From assembly GCA_046350295.1 (NCBI GenBank), contig JAXMAR010000002.1, forward strand, positions 248,001 to 312,000: a stretch of DNA of 64,000 nucleotides, written 5' to 3'. Positions within the stretch are counted from its first letter, which is position 1. Every line of letters begins with the position of its first letter. The position numbers and the translations under genes are program-made. The notes under the pieces were generated by a model. It saw only the letters and a program-made list of their open reading frames with translations, made no database searches and was not told where the DNA came from. This DNA comes from JAXMAR01 sp046350295 (GTDB taxonomy: Bacteria > Planctomycetota > Planctomycetia > Gemmatales > Gemmataceae). This document shows, in pieces, positions 44,547-53,152 of the stretch.

Positions 44547-45590
44547 ATGCCGTCGTTCACGATCATCATCGTTTCGCACAACAAACCGAGCCTTTTGCCC
44601 GAGGCGGTCGAGAGCGTTCTGGCGCAGACCCACCCGGACTGGCAAGCGCTCCTCATCGACAGCGGCACGCTTCACGATCGCGGCTTCTTCGACGCCTTTC
44701 ACTGGAACAGCGATGCGCGGCTGCGCATCATCCGCTCGCACGAGACGCGCGCCCTGCGCCGCAAGAAGGCGATGGCGCCCTGGTGCTTCAACGAGTGCTT
44801 TCGCCGCGGCTGGGTGGCGGGCGACCTCGTCATGTATCTCTGCGACGACGACATCCTCTATCCGAACGCGTTCGCCACGTTCGCGCACGCCTTCACGGAC
44901 CACCCGGCCGCGATGGCCATGTACGCCGCGCAGGACATCGGCTGGATCGGCGCCGATGGCGTGGGGCGAATCATCGGCGAGCGCCGCGCCCTGGCGCCGG
45001 GCGGAAAATGTTGCGCCGGCCGCATCATGGACGGGCAGGTGGACTATCTGCAACTCTGTCATCGCCGGGCCGCCCTGGACGCCTTCTCCGGAGACGAGTA
45101 CTGGCCGGAGGAACGCGCTACGGGGGACCACGCGGACGGACTATTCATGGAGAAGCTGGGCCGGCTGTATCCGATCCTGCCTTTGGATGTGAAGGTGAGC
45201 CAGAACCGGCGGACGCCGTGGAGCGTGAATCTGCCGGCGGCGCCAGCGGAAAACGCCCGCGAGACGCCGGTACACGAGACGATCATGGACACCTGGACCG
45301 CGCTACGCGCGCGGCTCGGGTCCGGTGAATCAGGCGACATGCTCGAAGGGGAACTCAACGTGTTTCAGGCGGAGCTGCGCCGGTTGTGCGAGCAGGACTA
45401 CGCCCAGCGGCGCCGGCTCGTCTCGCGCCGCTACCAACTCGCTGACCGGCTTCATGGCTTGCTGGCCGGCGCGGCGGCGCTGGGAGAGCGGGCGACAAGC
45501 CTTTTCACGCGGGACAGGGCCCGCCGCAGCCAGGATCGACGCGCCGGCGGAGCCGCGCCTGCGTCCGGGGAGAGCCCCCGGAGCGTTTGA
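44547..45590 (+). CDS. Glycosyltransferase family 2 (GT-A)
   Basis: A 347-residue inverting glycosyltransferase. FTIIIVSHNKPSLLPEAVES with WQALLIDSG opens the nucleotide-binding domain. YLCDDDILYPNAFATF carries the metal-binding DDD motif (a D-x-D equivalent). A later YWPEERATGDHADGLFMEKL may hold the catalytic acid. The C-terminal 80 residues are helical and basic. The last 139 bp overlap the convergent methyltransferase gene at 45452-46348. Both frames look used, so the C-terminus of one of them may be non-essential. Confidence 0.8.
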   Translation: MPSFTIIIVSHNKPSLLPEAVESVLAQTHPDWQALLIDSGTLHDRGFFDAFHWNSDARLRIIRSHETRALRRKKAMAPWCFNECFRRGWVAGDLVMYLCDDDILYPNAFATFAHAFTDHPAAMAMYAAQDIGWIGADGVGRIIGERRALAPGGKCCAGRIMDGQVDYLQLCHRRAALDAFSGDEYWPEERATGDHADGLFMEKLGRLYPILPLDVKVSQNRRTPWSVNLPAAPAENARETPVHETIMDTWTALRARLGSGESGDMLEGELNVFQAELRRLCEQDYAQRRRLVSRRYQLADRLHGLLAGAAALGERATSLFTRDRARRSQDRRAGGAAPASGESPRSV

Positions 45591-46348
45591 CGCGTTTTCG
45601 CGATCAGATCGCGCCGCTCCGGCGCCGCGAGCGTGGCGGCGCGGCGGGCCAGGATCGTGGTTCCGTGCGGCGCCTGACCGCGACCCATGGTGTCGGTCTC
45701 CAGGAGTTCCGGGACGAAGCCGGCGTCGAGCAACATGCGGGTCAAGGCGTCGAGCGTGGGCCAGAATGACCAGGCGGAGAGCCCCGACAGCGGATCGGCG
45801 AAGCCCGCTTCGTGCCATTTCTTGCCCGCGTAGCCGCCCAACCGCATCTCCACCTGACTCAACGGGCAGTAATGCGTGTTGATGTAAACCGTGTCCGTGA
45901 CGGCCTCCAGCTTGGCCAGGAACTCCCACGGCGCCGGCAGATGGTAGAGAAGGCCGACGCAGTAGACGGCGTCGAAGCGTCCCAGCGGCGCGAAGTCGAA
46001 GGATTCCAGATCGGCCTGAAGGAAACGGACGTTGGGGACGTTCAACGCCTGCTGCACGAAACGCGCCTTGGCGAGGTTGTAGTCCCGCCCCTCCAAGGCG
46101 ACGACTTCTTCCACGCCCGGCCGCCTGGCCAGCTCGAACGTGCCACCCCCCTGGCAGGAGCCGACCTCGAGCAGGCGCCGCGGGCGCCGGACGAGGCGGA
46201 AGAACTGCGACGGCCGGACGTCTTCGCGGTGGTCGAGGCCCGAGCCGAACGCCGCGCCGCCGATGATGAACGTCGCCATCCAGGGGAAGCGCTCTCCCAG
46301 GCGGTCGAAGCCTTCGCGCACGATGCTCAACGGCAGAGTGACAGACAT
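45452..46348 (-). CDS. Class I SAM-dependent methyltransferase
   Basis: A 298-residue enzyme. LLEVGSCQGGGTFELARR is motif I (E-x-G-x-x-x-G), VVALEGRDYNLAKARFV follows as motif II, and FDAVYCVGLLYHLPAPWEF is the post-I/IV region. The fold matches the methyltransferases found in glycan clusters that O- or N-methylate sugars, and the wobble-uridine type (CmoB-like) group is a weaker alternative. The C-terminal 60 residues are basic and overlap the convergent GT2 gene. The start at 46348 is 10 bp after the stop of the upstream glycosyltransferase, so they are one unit. Confidence 0.8.
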   Translation of the reverse strand: MSVTLPLSIVREGFDRLGERFPWMATFIIGGAAFGSGLDHREDVRPSQFFRLVRRPRRLLEVGSCQGGGTFELARRPGVEEVVALEGRDYNLAKARFVQQALNVPNVRFLQADLESFDFAPLGRFDAVYCVGLLYHLPAPWEFLAKLEAVTDTVYINTHYCPLSQVEMRLGGYAGKKWHEAGFADPLSGLSAWSFWPTLDALTRMLLDAGFVPELLETDTMGRGQAPHGTTILARRAATLAAPERRDLIAKTRQTLRGLSPDAGAAPPARRSWLRRALSRVKRLVARSPSAAAPASKP

Positions 46349-46358
46349 GACGTGCCCT

Positions 46359-47654
46359 TCAGAATAGCCGGCCGATCTCCTTGCCGACGCGGCGCAGCGC
46401 CCGCCATGGCAACCGGTAAATGGGCTCAGCCGTCAACCGGCCGAGGAACGTCCGCGGCAGCGTGTGATAGTGGTCGACGAGCCGCTTCACCCCATGGGCG
46501 TGCAGGGCGTCGTACAGCACGCGGTAGCCCTTCCTTTTGTCGGATTCGAAAAAGCCGTCCTCCGTGCGCAACGCATACCAATGGCGGCGATAGCGGAAGA
46601 GGTTGAACCCGCGGTATTGTTCGACCAGCACGGCGACTTCGTCCGCGGCCGGCGCCGCCTCGTAGCGCCAGTCGGGCTCCGCGCGTTCGGCGAGCAGCCG
46701 CACCAGCTCCGTCGCCGTCGGCTCTTTCCCTTGCCGCGCCTGGCGAATCCAGGGGTTTTCGAGCGCCGGCTCGACCCGGCCGCTGTCGCGCGCTTCGAGG
46801 GCGCGCAGGGCCATGCCGCGGCCGTCGTTCGGGCCCTGGTAATCCGCCGGCCCCCCCTCGTTGGGGTGCCAGACGTGGTAGAGGTACTCGTCACGGAGCC
46901 AGCGTTCGGCCAGGCCGTGGTTGACGAGGCGAAACGTCATGTCGTAAGGACCGCACATGTAGCCGAGGTAATCGATGTGCTCGTCGGCGCCGCCGATGGC
47001 GATAAGGTCGGTCCGGGCCGCGGCCATGCAGGCGCCGTAGTTGGCGGAATGGATCATGTCCGGGTTGTTCTCCGCCAAGCCGCTGGAGACCCCACCGTGC
47101 CAGTTGATGCAGCCCGGGCCGAGAATGTCTTCGATGGCGGGATAGGCGAACGGATGGAAGCGCGGATCGACATTGCGGACCTGATCGACGTGGATCACGG
47201 CCCGCGGCGTCTGCATAAAGGCATCGAGGACCTTGGCGACGAAGTTGGGGGTGAAGATGGCGTCCGAATCGCAGACCACGCAATACCGGCCCTGCGCCAG
47301 CAAGAGGCCGAGATTGTAGAGGCGATGCTTGTTGAAGATGACGTCGTCCGGATAGCCGGCGACGAGCCATTGATCGACGAGCGGCTTGTCCGGCCCGTCG
47401 CGAAAGACCATGTCGCAAAGCCGCGCCGGCTTGCGGTCGTAGAACTCCAGCCACAAAAGCTCGTACTGGTCGCGCGGCGCCGTCTGCTCGTTGAGGTAGC
47501 GGAGGCTGTGGAAGCTCTCGCGCACGCCCCAGTCGATAAGGATGACGCTGAGGCGGCACTCCGGCGTGGAGCGGCGCAGGACGAGTTCCGGGGTCGGCAC
47601 GGTGTTTCTTCCTTCGGGGCGCAGACTTGTCAGCCACATCCTTGTCGGCCACAT
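46359..47654 (-). CDS. Glycosyltransferase family 2-like (galactosyltransferase-type)
   Basis: A 431-residue predicted GT-A enzyme. CRLSVILIDWGVRESFHSLR and EQTAPRDQYELLWLEFYDRK begin the domain. GRYCVVCDSDAIFTPNFVAK carries a D-S-D metal-binding motif. GACMAAARTDLIAIGGADEH with the GAxxaxR and GG-x-DE(h) pattern is the acceptor/galactosyltransferase-2 type region. The first ATG (47654) precedes 18 residues of uncertain value; a GTG at 47600 (VPTPELVLRRS) is an equally good start. It is in one minus-strand unit with the methyltransferase. Confidence 0.8.
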   Translation of the reverse strand: MWPTRMWLTSLRPEGRNTVPTPELVLRRSTPECRLSVILIDWGVRESFHSLRYLNEQTAPRDQYELLWLEFYDRKPARLCDMVFRDGPDKPLVDQWLVAGYPDDVIFNKHRLYNLGLLLAQGRYCVVCDSDAIFTPNFVAKVLDAFMQTPRAVIHVDQVRNVDPRFHPFAYPAIEDILGPGCINWHGGVSSGLAENNPDMIHSANYGACMAAARTDLIAIGGADEHIDYLGYMCGPYDMTFRLVNHGLAERWLRDEYLYHVWHPNEGGPADYQGPNDGRGMALRALEARDSGRVEPALENPWIRQARQGKEPTATELVRLLAERAEPDWRYEAAPAADEVAVLVEQYRGFNLFRYRRHWYALRTEDGFFESDKRKGYRVLYDALHAHGVKRLVDHYHTLPRTFLGRLTAEPIYRLPWRALRRVGKEIGRLF

Positions 47655-47871
47655 CGAATCGTGACGCAGGAGGCTAACAGGAACGCGGCAGGTGAGTCAA
47701 CGAACCGCCTCGCGACAAATCCGGCGCCACAATCGGCCCATCGCCCCAAAATGCCTTGACCTATTCTGCCGCTCCATGCCAGAATGCCCGCTCACAAGAG
47801 CCACACACACGCCGGCCCACGCCGGCCCTCGCCCGGAAGGATTCCGCGGCGCCTCCACCGGCAGGTCAAGG

Positions 47872-49068
47872 ATGATCATCTGTCGCACGCCGTACCGCAT
47901 CTCGTTTTTCGGGGGCGGCACTGACTATCCCGCCTGGTATCGCGCCCATGGCGGAGCCGTCCTGGCCGCGGCCATCGACAAGTATTGCTACCTCACCGTC
48001 CGCGAGTTACCCCCCTTCTTCGAGCACAAGATTCGCGTCGTCTATCGCAAGATCGAGACGTGCCAGAGCGTCAAGGACATCGAGCATCCGGCCGTGCGCG
48101 AGACGATGCGTCACCTCGGCTTCGACGACGGCCTCGAAATCCACCACGACGGCGACCTGCCCGCACGCAGCGGCATGGGCTCCAGCTCCGCCTTCACCGT
48201 CGGCCTCCTGCACGCCCTTTACGCCCTGCGCGGCGAGACGCCGGCGCCCCTGCAGCTTGCCGAGGAGAGCATCCACATCGAGCAGCAGCGCCTGGGGGAG
48301 ACGGTCGGCTCGCAGGACCAGGTGATGGCCGCGTTCGGCGGCTTGCGCAGCGTGCAGTTCCACCGCTCGGGCGAAGCGGGCTGCTCCGGTCCGCGCCATG
48401 CGATGACAGTCGATCGCGTCCCGCTCACGCCGGACCGGTCCGCCGAGCTACAAGCCCACCTCATGCTCTTCTACACGGGCATCCCGCGCACCGCGTCCGA
48501 TGTCGCCCACAGCTACGTCGCCAACCTCGACGCCTGTCGGCCTCAGCTCGAAACGCTGCGCCGCCTGGTCGATGAGGCGACCGACCTGCTCGTGAGCCGG
48601 CTCGATATCCGCGGCTTCGGCGAACTACTGCACGAAGCCTGGCAGACGAAACGTTCACTCAGTCCGCTCGTCTCCAACGCACGCATCGACGCCCTTTACC
48701 GGCGGGCGCTCGCTGGGGCCGTCGGCGGCAAGCTCGCCGGGGCCGGCGGCGGCGGCTTCCTGCTGCTTTTCGTACCGCCCGCCAAGCAGAAGCGCGTCCT
48801 CGCCGCCATGGCCGACGTGCTACACGTCCCCTTCGCCTTCGACACCGAAGGCAGCCGGATCCTGTTCGAGGAAAACCCCAGCCCGAGCCGCTCGCGCACG
48901 GCCAGACGAAGTCCCCGCGGCGCCTGGCCGTTTGACGTTGGAACTACCGTGAACGCGCACTCCCGTATCTACGTCGCCGGCGCCGCCACCCCTTGGGCAG
49001 GACGCTGCGCCAACGTCTCGCCGCCGAGGGCTTTGACCTCTTGGACGCGCCCGGCGAACCGAGCCTGA
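47872..49068 (+). CDS. GHMP kinase, D-glycero-alpha-D-manno-heptose 7-phosphate kinase-like (HddA-like)
   Basis: Predicted to phosphorylate heptose 7-phosphate at C1 in GDP-heptose synthesis. Start at 47872 gives MIICRTPYRISFFGGGTDYP, the N-terminus of the HddA subgroup. The ATP-binding GHMP motif is DLPARSGMGSSSAFTVGLLH. LGETVGSQDQVMAAFGGLRS and LAGAGGGGFLLLFVPPAKQK are the second and third family motifs. The enzyme normally ends near FEENP; here the frame runs on about 60 codons into what looks like the N-terminus of the next gene. See the neighbouring epimerase: the two overlap in the same frame with no stop, so this is a fusion or an indel region. Confidence 0.8.
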   Translation: MIICRTPYRISFFGGGTDYPAWYRAHGGAVLAAAIDKYCYLTVRELPPFFEHKIRVVYRKIETCQSVKDIEHPAVRETMRHLGFDDGLEIHHDGDLPARSGMGSSSAFTVGLLHALYALRGETPAPLQLAEESIHIEQQRLGETVGSQDQVMAAFGGLRSVQFHRSGEAGCSGPRHAMTVDRVPLTPDRSAELQAHLMLFYTGIPRTASDVAHSYVANLDACRPQLETLRRLVDEATDLLVSRLDIRGFGELLHEAWQTKRSLSPLVSNARIDALYRRALAGAVGGKLAGAGGGGFLLLFVPPAKQKRVLAAMADVLHVPFAFDTEGSRILFEENPSPSRSRTARRSPRGAWPFDVGTTVNAHSRIYVAGAATPWAGRCANVSPPRALTSWTRPANRA

Positions 49069-49898
49069 CATCGTCGGAGCAGGTGGACGACTTCTTCGCC
49101 GCCGCCCGTCCGGAATACGTCTTCCTCGTCGCCGGGGAATCAGGCGGCATCGCTGAAAACGAGCGGCGGCCCGCGGACCTGATGCTCGACAATCTCCTGG
49201 TCGCCGCCAACGTGATCGGCGCGGCGTGGCGTCGCGGTGTCGCCAAACTTCTCTATGTCTCCAGCTCCTGTGCCTATCCGAAGGACGCGCCGCAACCGCT
49301 GGCTGTCGCGTCGCTCCTCACCGGGCCGCTGGAGCCGACAAGCGAAGCGTACGCTCTCGCCAAGCTCGCCGGCTGGAAGCTGTGCGACGCTTTCCGCCGG
49401 CAATACGGCGCCCGCTTCATCACGGCGTTTCCCGCCAATCCCTTCGGCCCCGGCGACGACTTCAGCGCCGGCGGCCACGTCATCCCCGCCCTGATGCGCC
49501 GCGTCCACCGCGCCAAGGAGGACGCCGAGCCGGCGGTCACGATCTGGGGCAGCGGCGCCCCACGCCGCGAGTTCATCTATCTCCCCGACCTCGCGGACGC
49601 CTGCGTCTTCCTCATGCGTCACTACGACCGCGCCGCGCCCATCAATGTCGGCGCCGGCAGCGAGCATTCCATCGCCGAGGTCGCCCGCGCCGTCGCCCAG
49701 GTCGTCGGCTATCGCGGCCGCCTTGTGTTCGACACGAGCCGGCCCGACGGCGCCGCGCGCAAGACCCTCGATTCCACGTCGCTACTCGCCCTGGGCTGGC
49801 AGCCACCAACGGGCTTCCGGGCCGCCCTCGAAGAAATCTACGCCTGGTTCCTGGCTCACGGCGCGAAGGAGGAGCAGCATGCTCGAGCGGCTGTATAA
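48949..49898 (+). CDS. Extended-SDR epimerase/dehydratase (GDP-fucose synthase-like), frameshift near 48990
   Basis: The N-terminal GTG at 48949 begins NAHSRIYVAGAATP in the kinase frame, and LRQRLAAEGFDLLD follows one frame over after an indel near 48990. Without this N-terminus the Rossmann start is lost. LYVSSSCAYPKDAPQPL carries the SSS-type catalytic residue, YALAKLAGWKLCDAFRRQYG the YxxxK, and IWGSGAPRREFIYLPDLADA the sugar-nucleotide region typical of GDP-4-keto-6-deoxymannose/heptose epimerase-reductases (WcaG/DmhB-like). The domain reading from 48993 ends at 49898. Its stop overlaps the start of the E1-alpha gene, so it is part of a tightly packed operon. Confidence 0.75.
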
Positions 49899-50835
49899 AT
49901 CGCTCTATCGCATTCGCCGCCTGGAAGAGGAGATCGCCCACGTCTACCCGAGCGATCGCATCAAGAGCCCGGTACACCTCTCCATCGGGCAGGAGGCGGT
50001 CTCGGTCGGCGTGTGCGAGGCGCTTGAACCGGACGACGTCGTCTTCGGCACCTACCGCGGCCACGCCCTCTACCTCGCCAAGGGAGGAAACATGCGGCGA
50101 ATGGTCGCCGAGCTCTATGGCAAGGCGACCGGCTGCGCGGGGGGCAAGGGGGGCTCGATGCACCTCGTCGATCCCGAGGCCGGAGTGATGGGAATGTCGG
50201 CCGTGGTCGGCTCCACGATCCCGAACGCCGTCGGCTATGCCTACGCATTGCGGTACTGGCGTGACAGCCGCGTCGTCGTCAGTTTCTTCGGCGACGGCGC
50301 CACGGAGGAAGGGGTGTTCGCGGAGAGCCTTAACTTCGCCGCGCTCAAGCGGCTGCCTGTCCTCTTCGTGTGCGAGAACAACCGTTACGCGATCCACACG
50401 CACCAGAGCCGCCGGCAGGCGACGCTCGACATTTGCGCTCGCGCCGCGGCGCACGGCGTCCGCGCGGAGCGAATCGACGACAACGATGTGCTCCGCCTTT
50501 TCGAGCGCACGCGCGAGCTGCTGACGCGATTGCGATCCGGCGACGGACCGTTCTTGCTCGAAGCGATGACCTATCGCTGGCAGGAACATGTCGGCCCCGG
50601 CGAGGATTTCCGCCTGGGCTTTCGTGCGGAAGAGGAAGCGCGACCCTGGAAGGACGGGGATCAACTCGCCCGGCTCGCCGCGCTGGTTCCCGAGACGGAG
50701 CGCCGACGGATCGAGGCGGCGGTCGAGGAGGAGGTTTTCGCGGCGTTTCAGTTCGCCGAGGCCTCCCCGGAACCGGACGCCGCCGCGCTTTACAGCGATG
50801 TCTTCGAGGAGGAGCGCTCATGCGCAGCGACGTGA
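49879..50835 (+). CDS. TPP-dependent dehydrogenase E1, alpha subunit
   Basis: A 318-residue thiamine-diphosphate enzyme subunit. SIGQEAVSVGVCEALEPDDV, GTYRGHALYLAKGGN, GKGGSMHLVDP and GIGAS-type VVGSTIPNAVGYAYALRY are the E1-alpha pattern. The TPP motif is FFGDGATEEGVFAESLNFAA (GDG at 138-140) ending ENNRYAI. The phosphorylation loop after it is AIHTHQSRRQA. E1 enzymes decarboxylate a 2-oxo acid and pass the two-carbon unit on. Start at 49879 overlaps the epimerase stop by 20 bp. No E2 or lipoamide dehydrogenase is in the window; see the beta subunit for the context. Confidence 0.9.
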   Translation: MLERLYKSLYRIRRLEEEIAHVYPSDRIKSPVHLSIGQEAVSVGVCEALEPDDVVFGTYRGHALYLAKGGNMRRMVAELYGKATGCAGGKGGSMHLVDPEAGVMGMSAVVGSTIPNAVGYAYALRYWRDSRVVVSFFGDGATEEGVFAESLNFAALKRLPVLFVCENNRYAIHTHQSRRQATLDICARAAAHGVRAERIDDNDVLRLFERTRELLTRLRSGDGPFLLEAMTYRWQEHVGPGEDFRLGFRAEEEARPWKDGDQLARLAALVPETERRRIEAAVEEEVFAAFQFAEASPEPDAAALYSDVFEEERSCAAT

Positions 50836-51908
50836 TGACGCGCCCCGTCGCGCCGCCGCAGGAGACGGCGCGCTTTCTCTCCTACGTCGAGGCGATCCGC
50901 GAGGCGACCGACCTGGAGATGGCCCGCGATCCCGCGGTGCTCCTCTTCGGTCTCGACGTGGACGACCCCAAGGCCGTGCAGGGTACAACGCGCGGCCTGG
51001 CGGAGAAATACGGCCCCGAGCGCGTCTTCGGCACACCCCTTTCCGAGGAGGCGATGACCGGGGCGGCCGTCGGCATGGCGCTTGCCGGACTGCGGCCTAT
51101 CCACGTCCACATCCGCATGGACTTCCTGCTCCTGGCGATGAACCAGCTCGTCAACGTCGCCGCCAAGAGCCGCTACATGTACGGCGGCCGGGTCGCGCTG
51201 CCGTTCGTCGTCCGTTCCATGATCGGCAAGAGCTGGGGGCAGGGGGCGCAGCATTCGCAAGGACTGCACAGTTTCTTCATGCACGTGCCGGGCCTCAAGG
51301 TCGTCGCCCCGGCGACGCCGCATGACGCCAAGGGCTGCTTGAGCGCCGCGATCCGGGACGATAACCCGGTGCTCTTCGTCGAGCATCGTCTGCTCTACTC
51401 GCAGCGCGGGCCGGTCCCGGAAGGCTCCTATCAAGTCCGACCGGGCAAGGCGCGAATCACGGCTGGCGGTCGCGACGTCACCATCGTCGGCATCTCGGCG
51501 ATGCAAGGCGAATGTCTCGTTGCCCGGCGCCACCTCGACGACGTCGGCCTGAGCGCCGAGGTCATCGATCCCGTCTGGCTCAGCCCGCTCGATATCGACA
51601 CGATCGCGGAATCCGCCGAGCGGACCGGGAAGCTCCTGGTGGTCGACAACGGCTGGACCACGTGCGGCGCCGGGGCCGAGATCGTCGCCCAGGTGGCGGA
51701 GCGGCTGATGGCGATTCGCGACCTGCGCGTGCGCCGCCTCGGCTTCGCCCCCGTGACCTGCCCGACGGCGCCCGCCCTCGAGCGGCTGTTCTATCCCAAC
51801 GCCCAGACCATCGCCGCCGCCGCACGCGACCTGGTCGAGGGCCGCCCGACCGGCTGGCTCCCCGAGGCGAAGACCGAGCCGGGGGCTGACTTCAAGGGGC
51901 CATTCTGA
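50820..51908 (+). CDS. TPP-dependent dehydrogenase E1, beta subunit (transketolase-like)
   Basis: A 362-residue partner of the preceding gene, overlapping it by 16 bp. FGTPLSEEAMTGAAVGMALA holds the catalytic Glu that activates TPP. SWGQGAQHSQGLHSFFMHVP with the conserved H-S-Q, VVAPATPHDAKGCLSAAIRD and ITAGGRDVTIVGISAMQGEC complete the domains. The pair resembles pyruvate/acetoin E1. In an operon of nucleotide-sugar genes, with no E2/E3, it more likely transfers an acetyl-type unit from pyruvate to a keto sugar, as proposed for AviB1/AviB2 or YerE in branched sugars. That is inference. Confidence 0.9.
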   Translation: MRSDVMTRPVAPPQETARFLSYVEAIREATDLEMARDPAVLLFGLDVDDPKAVQGTTRGLAEKYGPERVFGTPLSEEAMTGAAVGMALAGLRPIHVHIRMDFLLLAMNQLVNVAAKSRYMYGGRVALPFVVRSMIGKSWGQGAQHSQGLHSFFMHVPGLKVVAPATPHDAKGCLSAAIRDDNPVLFVEHRLLYSQRGPVPEGSYQVRPGKARITAGGRDVTIVGISAMQGECLVARRHLDDVGLSAEVIDPVWLSPLDIDTIAESAERTGKLLVVDNGWTTCGAGAEIVAQVAERLMAIRDLRVRRLGFAPVTCPTAPALERLFYPNAQTIAAAARDLVEGRPTGWLPEAKTEPGADFKGPF

Positions 51909-53152
51909 TGAGCGCCAATGCGCGAGCGACCGAGAAGCTCGATTGGCCCCTGATGAAAAACAACATCAGCCGGGCCGATCTCGACGACGTGATCGCCCTC
52001 TTGCAGGCCGACGACCCGGTGTTGACGCAAGCGCGAAACGTCCGCGCCTTCGAGGAGGAATGGTCGAGCTGGCTCGGCGTGCGGCACAGCGTCTTCGTCA
52101 ACTCCGGCTCCTCCGCCAACCTCATCACGCTCGCGGCGCTCAAAGCCCGCCACGGCGGCGGTGAGATCATCGTTCCGACCATCACCTGGGTTTCCGACAT
52201 CGCCGCGGCGCTGCACTGCGGCTTCGAGCCCGTTTTCGTCGACGTCGATCCGCGCACGCTCGGCATGGACAACCGACAGGTGATCGAGAAGCTCACGCCG
52301 CGCACGCGCGCCGTCTTCCTCACCCATGTCCTGGGCTACAACGCTCTGGGCCGCGAGCTGCTCGACACCCTCGCCGGGCGCGGCATCCCGCTGCTCGAGG
52401 ACGTCTGCGAAGCCCACGGCGCCTGCTGCGACGGCCGCAAGCTGGGCACGTTCGGGCTGGCCTCGAACTTCTCCTTTTACTACGCACACCACCTGAGCAC
52501 GATCGAAGGTGGCATGGTCTCGACGAACGATACCGACCTCTACGAGACGCTGCGGATGCTGCGCGGGCACGGCATGGTGCGCGAGGCGGACTCCGTGAGC
52601 CTGCGCCGCGACTACGCCGACCGGTTTCCCGATCTCAATCCCGACTTCATCTTCGCGCTGCCGGCGTACAACGTGCGCAGCACCGAGATCAACGCCGTCA
52701 TCGGTCGGTCGCAGCTCAGGCGGCTGGACGAGGGAATCGCGCGCCGGACCGAGAACCTGCGCCTGTTCCTGGCCCATCTCGACCCGGAATCCTATCAGAC
52801 GGATTTCGCCGTAGAGGAAAGCAGCAACTACGCGTTCACCCTCGTGCTGCGGCCCCCCACGGCGCCGCGCTCACAAGACGCCGTCTCCCAACTCGAGCGG
52901 CGCATGAAATGCGTGATGGTCGCCCTGCGCGGCGCCGGCGTCGAGTTTCGCCGTGGCACGTCAGGGGGCGGCAATCAACTGCGGCAACCCTATTTGCGGC
53001 GTCTCTTCGGCGACGCCCACGCCGCGCGCTTTCCGCACGCCGACCACGTCCATTTCTTCGGCATGTACATCGGCAACTATCCGACGCTGGAACGGGACAA
53101 GATCCTGCGCTTGTGCGACCTTTTGAACCGTGTCGCATGGGAGGGCGCCTGA
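51908..53152 (+). CDS. DegT/DnrJ/EryC1-fold enzyme with His in place of the PLP lysine (ColD/RfbH-like 3-dehydratase)
   Basis: A 414-residue PLP-fold enzyme. VNSGSSANLITLAALKA, GGEIIVPTITWVSDIAA and LLEDVCEAHGACCDGRKLGT are the usual DegT motifs. Where aminotransferases have SF-x3-K-x-L-x-T-x-EGG, this protein has SFYYAHHLSTIEGG, so H194 replaces the Schiff-base lysine. In ColD and RfbH that substitution marks sugar 3-dehydratases that use pyridoxamine phosphate and cannot transaminate. The Cys ligands of the RfbH iron-sulfur cluster are not seen, so ColD (GDP-4-keto-6-deoxy-mannose-type) is the closer model. Starts one base after the E1-beta stop region (ATG/TGA overlap). Tightly packed operon. 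Confidence 0.85.
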   Translation: MSANARATEKLDWPLMKNNISRADLDDVIALLQADDPVLTQARNVRAFEEEWSSWLGVRHSVFVNSGSSANLITLAALKARHGGGEIIVPTITWVSDIAAALHCGFEPVFVDVDPRTLGMDNRQVIEKLTPRTRAVFLTHVLGYNALGRELLDTLAGRGIPLLEDVCEAHGACCDGRKLGTFGLASNFSFYYAHHLSTIEGGMVSTNDTDLYETLRMLRGHGMVREADSVSLRRDYADRFPDLNPDFIFALPAYNVRSTEINAVIGRSQLRRLDEGIARRTENLRLFLAHLDPESYQTDFAVEESSNYAFTLVLRPPTAPRSQDAVSQLERRMKCVMVALRGAGVEFRRGTSGGGNQLRQPYLRRLFGDAHAARFPHADHVHFFGMYIGNYPTLERDKILRLCDLLNRVAWEGA

